Shown here in pieces: positions 51,911-61,078 of a stretch of 64,000 nt of DNA. Within the stretch, counting starts at the first letter, position 1, and each line of letters starts with the position of its first letter. Under the pieces are notes generated by a model. That model saw only the letters and a program-made list of their open reading frames with translations, ran no database searches and was not told the origin of the DNA. Origin of the DNA: Pseudoips prasinana (taxonomy: Eukaryota; Arthropoda; Insecta; Lepidoptera; Nolidae). The translations under genes were made by a program, and so were the position numbers. The stretch spans positions 14,712,001 through 14,776,000 of the forward strand of contig OX621244.1 of assembly GCA_951640165.1 (NCBI GenBank). Direction: 5' to 3'.

Positions 51911-52180
51911 ATGAAACTGTGCATGCAGTCTAGATCCCATTCGAGTAATTGGTGGTCCACAACTTCAGGCTTAACTGCTCCCATAACCGTTCCCGTAGAA
52001 ATTCCCTCCAAGTTACGCATTAAAATAATATCCTACGTACTGGCTAAGGAAATTGGCCGCGAGATGGCATACCAAGTCGAAGTTGAAATAAAACCATTAA
52101 GACTTTACACATTAGACTTTTCTATATCTCCTCCTATTTACTCTTCTACAGGGTTTGTTCAAAGAATACGTCGGTTATAG
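51911..52180 (+). CDS. Small unrecognised ORF, possible exon
   Basis: 89 residues from ATG: an N-terminal Ser-rich part (SRSHSSNWWSTTSGLTAPIT), then a basic/hydrophobic alternating part (VPVEIPSKLRIKIISYVLAK, QVEVEIKPLRLYTLDFSISP). 'tgcatgcag' at 51930 could be an acceptor, in which case the real start is internal. No domain, repeat family or neighbour identifies it. Amino-acid balance is better than chance frames nearby, but support is weak. Confidence 0.25.
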   Translation: MKLCMQSRSHSSNWWSTTSGLTAPITVPVEIPSKLRIKIISYVLAKEIGREMAYQVEVEIKPLRLYTLDFSISPPIYSSTGFVQRIRRL

Positions 52181-52298
52181 AAGACGGCAAAACTTTTTGT
52201 CGTAACTGTTCATGAGCGTTTTAACAATCACGTCAATAAACACACTACAAACTTTACCCTTCATTATTCAACGATAACCATCTCCAAAATATGGAATA

Positions 52299-52470
52299 CT
52301 AGCTGTGTCCCGCGGTTTTATCCACGTTAAACTTAATAAATTATAGCCTATGTGTTCATCCGGGGTGTCAGCTATCTCTATACCAAATTTTATTAAAATT
52401 GCTAGAGCCGAAGTAACTAACATACACACTCACACAGTCACAAACTTTCGCCTTTATATTATTAGTAGGA
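52299..52470 (-). mobile_element. Helitron-2 (minus)
   Basis: CTAG-ctgtgtcccgcggtttta at one end and 'ttatattattagtagga' + T at the other. Preceded by A; 172 bp. It shares 'tcatccggggtgtcagctat' with the partial copy that follows. Confidence 0.8.
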
Positions 52471-52483
52471 TAAGATAGTGTGT

Positions 52484-52604
52484 GTCATCCGGGGTGTCAG
52501 CTATCTCCATACCAAATTTTATTAAAATTGCTCCAGCCGTATAGACGTGAAGAAGTAACAAACATACACACTCACAAACTATCGGCTTTATAATATTAGT
52601 GTGA
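52484..52604 (-). mobile_element. Helitron-2 (minus), partial tandem copy
   Basis: Repeats 'tcatccggggtgtcagctat' to 'ttataatattagtgtga' 14 nt after the previous copy. The CTAG end is missing. A tandem arrangement as at 8.1-8.8 and 63.0-63.6 kb. Confidence 0.65.
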
Positions 52605-52609
52605 TGACG

Positions 52610-54380
52610 ATCATTCATTGCTCTACATTCGCAATTTAGTCAAATGCTTTTTTTCATCGAGAATGTTATTGTTTGCCTTTTCTTTAACCACATTGTTAGA
52701 AACCGAATCATTTCCTACAAGACTACACTACCGCAAAGCATGAAAAGATGAGTAGATATTCCCGTACTCAGAAATACGCCTGCAGGATCCGTTTGCCCTA
52801 CGCTAATATGTTTATACTTTAAATTATGCCTTCGTGATTTTAGGGAGATATGAATTCACCCTCGGGGACCTTAATCTTTGAACCGGCCACTTTGCGTTCA
52901 AAATCTTTGTCTAAGGGCCAATTGCATTACAATGCCGAGGGTCCTATTACTGGGTTCTGAAGTGGCCATACAAAATGTTAGGGATGCAGGTATGAATACA
53001 GTATAATTTTAACATGAAACAAGAGCCTGATTATACTCATCTTCGTGTGTTTTTTCTTTTCATATTCGAGCTTTTCACTGAATAGGCTTCACAAATAGGA
53101 ACATGTTTAATGTTTCATACTTCTTTTATATTTACTCTTCAATAAAAACTTTTTTTGTATAGTTTAATACTTTAAGTAGGTTTCGTTTATTTACTTTGTT
53201 TAGAATTATTATAAACAAGAAGCCGATATTCTAAGAATGATGAAATATATACATTTGAGTAATAGATTCAGCTGAAATGTAAACATGAATTTTCCAGTAA
53301 AATAATCAATCATGCAATAAATAACAAGAAGATAAGTTGTTTATAATTGACTAGCTTCGGTCCACGGCTTCGCACGTGCTGAATTTGACTTTTAACTTAT
53401 ATTTAAAACAGCTGTACCCGTGAAGTCTTCTTTATCTTGACTTTTACAGTTCTTTACAGCTTTTACTTCTTCACCGGACAATTCAGGCGAGTGGGGCTGA
53501 AGCCGTCTAACAATTAAGACGATAAACTAAATAGCACGCTCAGAGCGCGTCCTCTTTGGGGTTCTAACCTCAGTTTAGGATGGTTACTAACATGGAGATG
53601 CATGAGGGGTACCTACCCCAGGGAAGGGACGTTTTTTGCAACGGTCGCTCTACTAAGACGCAATAATGTCGAAGTGTACAGGATACCTACGTCGCTGATA
53701 TTTTTATTTGGAACAAACAATTACACAATAAATGTTACAAAAATATTATCACTAATAAACCATTGTGTAATCCACAACGTTATTCACAGAATACATATAA
53801 TTAAGGTGATTCACACTATACACTAAATGTAGTTAGTAGAAAACTTAACTAGCCAATTACAAATTTACCATTTTGATTACAAAAACATTAAGTGAGAACA
53901 TTATAAACCGAAAACAATAACTTAAATATATTTATTACCTACAATTAAGGCATAAAATAAAATAACTAAATTTATTATCTAGATTAAAATAATAAATAAG
54001 TACCTAAATATATAATTATGTGTTTTATGAAAAAACAAAAAGCAATTTGATAGTTGAAGTAAAATTTTGAATAGTTTTCAAGATTATTTATAAAAATTAT
54101 AAATTAAATAACTCTTTCCTTTTACAGAAGGTTAAAGTAAAATAATTGTATTACAACCTTTAAACAACGAGTCGTGATTTGTAAAGGCTCTTTTAAACCA
54201 ATTTAGACGAGTTATTAATTACATGTAAAATTAAGCTAACATTTTAATTCAAACGTTATACGTTAAATTAACTCATTATTTTATTTTACGCGAATGTCCG
54301 ATACAGCTCTACCCTCAACCAAGGTCGAGATGCTTTTTAATAAGGTACCTTTTTTATTTTCTTTATACTAATAAATAATA
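52610..54380. other. No gene recognised
   Basis: 52840-52990 has higher GC ('ccctcggggaccttaatctt') without an open frame. 'ctagcttcggtccacggctt' near 53351 resembles a further Helitron-type end. The frame 53602-53826 is motif-free. Confidence 0.35.
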
Positions 54381-54382
54381 AT

Positions 54383-54735
54383 AATGTCCTCTAGGACAAA
54401 CATTTTGGCCACGGCGACCAGTCTTAATGGAGACTAGCCAACTGCGCAGGACATATTATAGTTTCACAAGTGTGTGTACAAACACAGGGGCACTTTCTAT
54501 TCCATAACTGATCCGATGGGATGACTAGCACGACTAGAAAGAGGCCAGGTACAGGACCGACGGCTGTACGTGCTTTCGAAGGCTCGGGGGTGGAATACCA
54601 CCAATTCCAGACTTCGGGCTAGTGCTAAAAATTTACTTATTGCAAAAATACTACCTACTATCACTTTTAGACCCGACCGGGATTTGAATCCAGGACCTCA
54701 TTATCGAACACGAACAAATTTATACCACTAAATCG
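54383..54735 (-). repeat. SINE family A, nearly complete, reverse
   Basis: 3' end 'gtcctctaggacaaacattt', then 'aggacatattatagtttcac', 'gaaagaggccaggtacagga', 'ccgggatttgaatccaggac' (B box complement) and 'ataccactaaatcgac' (A box side). Confidence 0.75.
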
Positions 54736-54739
54736 ACAA

Positions 54740-55232
54740 AAAAGGTTACGGACCGTCTAATATTAAGCGGTTACCATAGCCTATGAGGCATTCAATATAC
54801 ATTACATAACTCACGCGTAGTCAACCCATACATGATCCACATTAAGTTTATCATACTTATGCAGTAGGTATTGAAAATAATTATTAATTAATTAACCCCG
54901 TAACGAAACGATGAAAAATCGATATTTTTGTATTTAAATCCTGTTACTGATTGGCTACAAACGCCCTGTATAAATATTATTTTAATAATCTTTAATCCCT
55001 TTACGCCCGAGGGTTGATGGGAGTATTCTGTAACATAATCGTTTTAACTTTTCCCATGCGATGTGTCTAAAGAAACATTAAGATATTAATATCGATATCT
55101 TTAACTCAGGGTGTGCCATTTTAGATAATGTAATAAAAACAGAACAAAACAAATATTAATATTAACAAATTTACTTTTAATACTAGAATTTCGGTGTCGG
55201 AAATATAAATAAATATGTATAGAAATTACTTA
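54740..55232. other. Nothing recognised
   Basis: AT-rich. Confidence 0.4.
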
Positions 55233-55236
55233 AAAA

Positions 55237-55435
55237 AAAAGACAACGCCCGCACTATCGAATCATCATCATCATCATAAGTTTATAAACATATAATAGAT
55301 AGGCACAAATTACATCCAGACTCAGAACAACTATTTATGAGTCACACAAATAGTTGATCAGCGTGGGACTCGAACCCGCGACACTAAGCGGAGTGGCGAC
55401 TGTCTTAGCCGCTGCGCCACAAGTGCAGTTACCTA
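55237..55435 (-). repeat. SINE family B, reverse, with a TCA run
   Basis: 'agacaacgcccgcactatcg', then 'aatcatcatcatcatcataa' replaces the 'ccctgtgtcgcggggtactt' segment, then 'cacaaattacatccagactc' to 'gcgccacaagtgcag'. The internal (TCA)n is unlike other B copies. Confidence 0.7.
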
Positions 55436-55490
55436 ATTTTAATAATTTTATTTGAATTTGTTGTTTTATAGTAGTGCTGTGAAGTGGACG

Positions 55491-55565
55491 CTGATGAATA
55501 TCACATCCTCATCTCATCCCTTGGAAGCCTCCCAATGGATGAAATGAGGATGTGTTATTCATCGG
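55491..55565. repeat. Pre-miRNA-like hairpin, 27-29-bp stem
   Basis: Left arm 55493-55519 and right arm 55537-55563 pair with two mismatches; loop 'cttggaagcctcccaat'. Two further outer pairs (one G-U). The 75-nt total is in the range of insect pre-miRNAs. Expression cannot be judged from sequence. Confidence 0.6.
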
Positions 55566-55687
55566 TGTGAACTACGCAGCAATACTAAATCATTTCAAGG
55601 CAATAAACACCAGATAATTGGCAGCAGCGGCTCTTTGTATCTATGAGTATGGGAGACCATTGTTCAGTAGTGGACTTCTTACAGCCG

Positions 55688-56020
55688 AATTTTTTTTTTA
55701 TATAATTTGATCGCAAACGGGTCACCTGATGGTAAGTGATCACCGCCGCCCATGGACACTCGCAACACCTGAGGAGCTGCAAGTGCATTGTCGGCCTTTA
55801 AGAAACGAATAGGCTCGCTTTTTGAAGGTTGCCATGTCATACCGGATCGGAAATACCTCCGCACCTAATTGAGTCCACAGAGCGGTAGTGCGCGGCAAAA
55901 AGTTTCTTGTGAAACGCACAGTGGTGGATGACCATTTATCCAGGTGATAAGGATGAAATTTCCACTTTTGGCGAGAGGGTCTGTGGCGGAATGTGGCGGC
56001 AGGTATAAGCTCGAACATAT
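55688..56020 (-). pseudogene. Jockey/CR1-like LINE 3' end, best-preserved copy
   Basis: The minus-strand frame 55740-56018 reads the LINE RT C-terminus: [75 protein letters not shown], ending VASVHGRR. A ~50-bp 3' UTR follows, with an A-rich tail at 55687-55703 (poly-T on plus). The catalytic RT is lost by 5' truncation. Copies of the same family: 4885-5215, 8795-9035, 36190-36255, 37780-37875 and 39640-39790. Confidence 0.8.
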
Positions 56021-56334
56021 GTTTATGGGTATAGATAAGGATAAGGATTTAGTATAACATCATAGAATATTAAATCTAATCTACATCCAGACGTGAAGTA
56101 GAAGATCGATTCTTTCGTTCTATTAGCAACACTCAGATAATAGTATGGTTATGTTAACATCTTTGGTGTGAGTAAAGCCACTATAGCTCCTCAGGGAGGA
56201 TGAAAGAATCCACGTATTACATGTTATAAGCGACGGAACAGTATCTGCTTACTGACATTATAACTTAAAAAAGTGCATACAAATTTGACTGCACGACATA
56301 TGCGTATGTACTTTTTACAGTCACCTTGTCACTT

Positions 56335-56490
56335 CGTGTCCCGAGTTCGATTCAGGCTCAGAGCAACTATTTGTGTGGCTCCAAAGTAGTCGTTCTGAGT
56401 CCGGATGTATTTAATATCCGCCAATTGTAAAGTACCCTGCAACAGGGATTCATTAGCTTATTGCGGTGGTTATCTTAAAAAAAACAGAAT
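56335..56490 (+). repeat. SINE family B, 5'-truncated
   Basis: 'ccgagttcgattcaggctca', 'gagcaactatttgtgtggct', 'agtaccctgcaacagggatt', 'gcggtggttatcttaaaaaa'. Confidence 0.65.
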
Positions 56491-56499
56491 TATTTTTTT

Positions 56500-56975
56500 G
56501 AGAACCGTTATACTAATTTTAATGTAAAATGTTGAGTAAGGTATTATCCAAGTGTGTCTATGATTAAATGAAATAATAAAATTTATTACTCAATAAAACA
56601 GGCATACACTTAAGGTACCTAATTGGTTCATTACTAGCAAAACATACCCCACGACTATACCAACCGGCAAAGCGCTTCGGTCAAGAATACGTCCCTTTAA
56701 ATCCTGCACGTGTATGTCACGTGACTTGCCGGATTAAGCCGCAAGCGCTCCGGATAATTAACTGCACAAAATACTGCCTATCGTCCACGATCGATGGCGT
56801 TAATATAGGCAAGAGGGATTGGGCCCAATTTGACAAAGAACAATCGTACGCTATTATTTTTGATTAAACGCGGCCTTTTTAGGGTTAATTATTGCGTTTG
56901 TGATGTCTGTGGACATTTTTGATTACAAAACAATTGAATCAATGCGGCTTATTGATTATGATCGAACCTAATCGT
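56500..56975. other. Non-coding, with a GC-richer island holding an E-box
   Basis: 56640-56830 is GC-richer than its surroundings and carries the palindrome 'gtcacgtgac' (about 56715-56724), an E-box of the USF/MITF type. No frame or repeat was recognised. It could be a host regulatory element. Confidence 0.3.
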
Positions 56976-56977
56976 AA

Positions 56978-57200
56978 TGAGCCCGTTGGCGTAGTTGGTA
57001 AATTCTTGCCTTTCACGCCACAGGTCGAGGGTTCGATTCCCACCCGGGACAGATATTTGTGTGCATGAACACATACTTTTGTCTTGAGTTTGGGTGAATA
57101 GGTGGGGTCTATGGGCATAAATATGTCTTTACAAAAGAATAGGAGTAAAATAACATGTAGTATATCAGTTATCTGGTTTCCATAGTACAAAAAGTAAGTA
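56978..57200 (+). repeat. SINE family C, complete copy
   Basis: Head 'gagcccgttggcgtagttgg', B box 'gagggttcgattcccacccg', body 'agatatttgtgtgcatgaac', 'tgtctttacaaaagaatagg', 3' 'tatctggtttccatagtaca'. The 83-codon minus frame here is an artefact. Confidence 0.8.
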
Positions 57201-57459
57201 ACAGGTAGTAAATATGAATGATTATTTGTAAGCTGCCATTATTTGTCTAGTCTGCTCTTTGAGCAAAAAAATATTGCTTTATTATAAATATGTTCACTTC
57301 AATTTATTCTGTTATCGAAATAAAGTACGAACATAACCACTTTTTAAGTTAAATTTCCCATCTAAATGGCCCTATATTTATAAAAAAAAAAATACGACTC
57401 GGTTGACTCGCGTTAGCAAATGGTGTCGGTACTTTTACAGAATCTTCTAGATTCAGATA

Positions 57460-57632
57460 TACTACATATTATACTACTTTTCTTTTGTAAATATATACTT
57501 ATATAGATAATTACACCCAGACTCAGGACAAACAGTCATGTTCATGCACAGAAATATCTGTCCTGGGTGAGAACCGAACCCACGTCCTCCGGCGTGAAAA
57601 GCAAGCATTTGCCAAACACGCCAAGAGGCCCG
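57460..57632 (-). repeat. SINE family C, reverse
   Basis: 'tactacttttcttttgtaaa', 'acacccagactcaggacaaa', 'tctgtcctgggtgagaaccg', 'aacacgccaagaggcccgta'. Lies inverted ~270 bp from the previous copy, so a transcript across both could form a hairpin. Confidence 0.75.
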
Positions 57633-57639
57633 TAATTAA

Positions 57640-57875
57640 TTTAAAGCTATAATAGAAAGGTTTAACTACAAGTAAAATAACAAATTGGTTGATAATTTTA
57701 TGAGATCGTTATAATATACAGGCGAGGTAGTTAAATATGTTTTTGGTATTAATATCTAGTCTTTCAAACATTGTGAAAATGTATATATGATCTTTTTAGT
57801 TATTTAAACCGAGTAGCATTGGAGTTAAAAGCTATTATAGTTTCATTTTATCGCATTTCGATACTTATTTAACAG
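57640..57875. other. Nothing recognised
   Basis: AT-rich. Confidence 0.4.
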
Positions 57876-57879
57876 ACAT

Positions 57880-58010
57880 AATCAGCCTGATATCGTCCAC
57901 TGTTGGACATAGGCCTCCCCGAAGTTTTCTATCACGTTGCCATTCGGAAGGGTTTGCAACTCAATCACAGTAAGGTATTAGCTTAGTAGTAGCTTAGTAA
58001 ACAGGTAAAG
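57880..58010 (-). repeat. RTE-like 3' UTR fragment, reverse
   Basis: 'tcagcctgatatcgtccact', 'gttggacataggcctccccg' is the complement of an RTE-type 3' end (ggggaggcctatgtccaaca). Confidence 0.55.
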
Positions 58011-58114
58011 CTACTGCCTGCTGTATCCCTCCCTGCTCTATTTCTAACTCCTCCTTTTTTTTCTTTCTGATTAAATTCGTTGCGGGATCCAAGTCAGTTA
58101 AAGCCATTCCCCGG

Positions 58115-58255
58115 GACATGCCTGAGCCTCACCGCTCAGTGTCATTTCATTGTGTGCCACTGTTGATCCTGGCTTACAGGAGTTGCAGTGGTGGGTAAGA
58201 GGGAGGGACTAGTGCTGTATCCCTTAGTCGCCTTATACGATACCCACGGGATATT
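58115..58255 (+). repeat. Repeat shared with 7146-7250, extended
   Basis: 'gacatgcctgagcctcaccg' to 'gagggagggactagtgctgt', continuing 'atcccttagtcgccttatac' + 'gatacccacggg'. The first 105 bp are almost identical to the other copy. Confidence 0.6.
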
Positions 58256-58350
58256 ATGAGGTGGCGGATATTATGGATACGTTCTTTCTGGTCCGGAAAC
58301 CACAATTACCCAATACAGTATATTTCTTATTTTTGTATAAATAAATAATA

Positions 58351-58376
58351 GGTCTTTACCTATGAAATTGCCGTTT
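58351..58376 (+). repeat. Mariner terminal inverted repeat, left
   Basis: 'ggtctttacctatgaaattg' + 'ccgttt'; transposase binding site. Preceded by TA. Confidence 0.9.
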
Positions 58377-58425
58377 TGTATGAAAAAATTTAAACGAATT
58401 TTTTTCATGAATTTTTTTATTTGTA

Positions 58426-59445
58426 TTAATCGAAGTAATCACCCATGCAATCAATGCATCTTTGCCATCGCAGTGGCAGTTTATTGATGCCCTTCTTAAA
58501 GAAATCAGCTGGACGGGAGGCAACAAATTCTTCAAAGGCATTTTGTACTGCCTCTCGGGTATTGAATTTTTTTCCCGCCAAGAAGTTATCCAAATTCTGG
58601 AAAAAGTAGTAGTCTGTAGGCGCAAGGTCTGGTGAGTAGGGCGGATGACGGAGAGCTTCCAACCCCAGTTCTTGCAACTTGGAGACCGTCTGCTGTGCAG
58701 TATGAGGTCGCGCGTTGTCGTGCAGGAGCAGCGGAGACGAGCGATTGACCAATGCTGGTTGGAGATGCGCCAGCTTCTCCATCATTGTGCTCAGTTCTTC
58801 ACAGTACACATCTGCAGTAATGCTCACTCCGTTTGGTAAGAAGCTGTGATGAATCACACCGGCGCTAGACCACCAAACAGTGACCATCACTTTTCTAGGG
58901 GTAAGTTTTCGTTTAGGGCATTGTTTAGGTGCTGAACCAGGATCCAACCAACTTGCTGAGCGCTTGCGGTTATCAAACAGAATCCATTTTTCATCGCAGG
59001 TAACAATGCGGTTCAAAATTCCTTCATTTGTGTGTCTGTTGAGCAGTGCAAGGCACGTCTCGACGCGTACTTCGCGCTGGCGATCATTGAGTTCGTGGGG
59101 CACCCATTTGTCAAGCTTTTTTACCTTGCCAATTTGACGCAAATGGACCAATATTGTTTTGACGCTAACGTCGAAAGCTGCTGCTAATTCAGCCGTAGAT
59201 TGTGTATCATCAGCTTCCACAACCGCCTTTAATTCGTCATTGTCGACCAAAGTCTTCGGACGACCGCGAGGTTCATTTTTCAGGTCGAAATTTCCAGAAC
59301 GGAAGCGAGCAAACCAATAACAGGTGGTGCGTTGGTTTGTAGTGTTAGCTCCGTAAACGTCGTTGATGTTGCGTGCCGCTTGTGCCGCGTTGCTGCCACG
59401 ACGGTACTCATATTCCATAATTACTCGAATTTTTAACGTATCCAT
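58426..59445 (-). CDS. Mariner transposase (cecropia-type)
   Basis: 339 residues from ATG 59445; the frame is open 13 codons further but that start is GTG, and MDTLKIRVIMEYEYRRG is the expected mariner N-terminus. Domains: an N-terminal pair of helix-turn-helix regions (about 1-110) that bind the TIR, with a GRPK linker; GKVKKLDKWVPHEL, including the WVPHEL motif; then the DDD catalytic core with VTCDEKW (first Asp), LLHDNARPHTA (second) and YSPDLAPTDYYFF (third). The last two Asp are 34 residues apart, giving D,D34D. Length and motifs are those of active mariners, and similarity to the cecropia subfamily (which includes human SETMAR/Hsmar1) is evident. It catalyses cut-and-paste transposition into TA sites. 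No stop, frameshift or missing key residue is seen. Confidence 0.95.
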   Translation of the reverse strand: MDTLKIRVIMEYEYRRGSNAAQAARNINDVYGANTTNQRTTCYWFARFRSGNFDLKNEPRGRPKTLVDNDELKAVVEADDTQSTAELAAAFDVSVKTILVHLRQIGKVKKLDKWVPHELNDRQREVRVETCLALLNRHTNEGILNRIVTCDEKWILFDNRKRSASWLDPGSAPKQCPKRKLTPRKVMVTVWWSSAGVIHHSFLPNGVSITADVYCEELSTMMEKLAHLQPALVNRSSPLLLHDNARPHTAQQTVSKLQELGLEALRHPPYSPDLAPTDYYFFQNLDNFLAGKKFNTREAVQNAFEEFVASRPADFFKKGINKLPLRWQRCIDCMGDYFD

Positions 59446-59606
59446 GATGACGAAAAAGATTGAAATGCGATGAAAATGTAACACTAATCAATAAAGAAAT
59501 GACTACTTTTGGAAAAAAGAATCCATGTTTTTAAAATAAAATTAATTTCAAATTAGAATTCTTAGCCAAACAAAAATTATTTTGATTTGAAATGGCCAGT
59601 ACTGCA

Positions 59607-59632
59607 GAACGGCAATTTCATAGGTAAAGACC
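59607..59632 (-). repeat. Mariner terminal inverted repeat, right
   Basis: 'aacggcaatttcataggtaa' + 'agacc', complement of the left TIR, followed by TA. Confidence 0.9.
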
Positions 59633-59634
59633 TA

Positions 59635-59682
59635 ATAAAAATAAATAATAAAGGTTTTCATTCACGTACACTTTAAAAAAGC
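59635..59682 (-). repeat. LINE-U 3' UTR, first part
   Basis: 'aaaggttttcattcacgtac' + 'actttaaaaaagc'; continues after the LINE insertion at 62770. The last 13 bases are the target duplication of that LINE. Confidence 0.75.
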
Positions 59683-59799
59683 AAAGGGGGTGCACGAAAG
59701 GAGCCTCCCCGAGCGACGTATCATTAAGCCCCTATACGTCCGGCGCACCCTGGGCAATCAACGAACTCCCCACGCTGATTGGCTAATCCTTTCACCACG

Positions 59800-61059
59800 A
59801 TGGCAATCCAAAGTTCACCCAAAAAGCCGGTTTTGTGTGTAGTCTCGATCAACATCGAAGGGTTCTCAAAGGACAAGTCAGAAATTCTCGCTGACGTCTG
59901 CCGCAAAACACACTGCGACATCCTTTGCGTCCAAGAAACCCATCGGGATGAAACCCAAGACCGGCCACACATCTCTGGACTTACGCTTATCGCCGAGATC
60001 TGTCACCCGAAACACGGTAACGCAGTGTTTGCTGCTCCCGGCGTAAGCATAATTTCCGCCAAGATCTCAACCAAGAACGGCATCGAAGTGATCACCGTAG
60101 ATGTTGGCAACTGCACAATTACTTCCATCTATAAACCACCAGGCACCACATTCCAGTTCGATCCTCCAGAGAATTTCCGTGACCAGCCCACCCAAGTTAT
60201 TGTCGGTGATTTTAACAGCCGTAGTCCCAACTGGGGTTACAAGGATATGGACATAAGTGGACAATCCGTAGAGGAATGGGCTGAGATGAATGATTTGGTC
60301 TTAATCCACGATGCTAAACAACCAGATTCTTTCAATAGCAGCCGCTGGAAACGCGGATATAATCCAGACCTAATCTTTGTCAGTTCACACATCAGCTCAC
60401 AGTGCAGCAAAACCGTATGCCCACCTATTCCTCGCACTCAGCACAGGCCTATTATGTGCTGCATTGAGCCTGTTGTCCGGCCTATAAATGTCCCACTTAA
60501 ACGCCGATTTAACTACGCGAAAGCCGATTGGGAGTCATTTACTCGAAAAATTGACGACGCCCTGTTGAATGTCTTGCCGACCTCGCGAAACTACGACCAA
60601 TTCGTTGAGATAGTAGCTACTACCTCCCGTAGATACATTCCACGGGGCTGCAGGACTTCCTACATTCCAAGGCTGTCCTCAGAGTCCAGCGAACTTTTGA
60701 AACAGTATGAATCATTGTACAACACTGACCCCTTCTCGGAAGAAACCACTCTAGCTGGAGAAGCACTGCTTTCCAAAATAGGAGAAACGAGACGAGAAAA
60801 GTGGGTCAGCACTGTTACTGGCATCGACATGACTCACAACAGCAAGAAGGCTTGGAGCACTATTCGCAAGCTGACTGGTGAATCCCCCTTACCGTCCCCG
60901 CCAAGGCAAGTGACCGCCAACCAGATTGCCCATCAACTGCTTGTCAACGGCAAACCAACACATCGTGCAAGTAAAGCCCCTAAACCGCAAAAACCTGACG
61001 GCTCTTGCGACGTTATTAGTAAGCCGTTAAACCTAGCTGATATCCATCAAGGCACTTAA
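59800..61059 (+). pseudogene. LINE ORF2 endonuclease part, frameshifted
   Basis: Apurinic-endonuclease-like domain, residues ~10-230 from ATG 59800, which nicks the target to prime reverse transcription. Visible catalytic elements: SINIEG at the start, CVQETH (Glu), VGDFNSRSPNWG (Asp/Asn), YNPDLIFVSS (Asp) and QHRPI (the final His). All expected active-site residues are present. The frame then enters the linker before the RT (WSTIRKLTGESPLPSPPRQV) and stops at 61057-61059. An extra C at about 61045 puts the sequence out of register; the RT continues in another frame from the same point. TTG at 59779 opens the frame but ATG 59800 is the first proper start. Confidence 0.85.
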
Positions 61060-61078
61060 ATGCGGCAAAGCCTCTGGG

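Larger units (their letters stand above)
58351..59632 (-). mobile_element. Complete mariner transposon
   Basis: 1282 bp bounded by TIRs (58351-58375 and 59608-59632) beginning 'ggtctttacctatgaaattg', matching for about 25 bp with few differences. Flanked on both sides by TA (58349-58350 and 59633-59634), the obligatory mariner target duplication. One uninterrupted transposase gene on the minus strand. Inserted in the A-rich edge of a LINE-U copy. By structure it is a candidate autonomous element. Confidence 0.95.
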
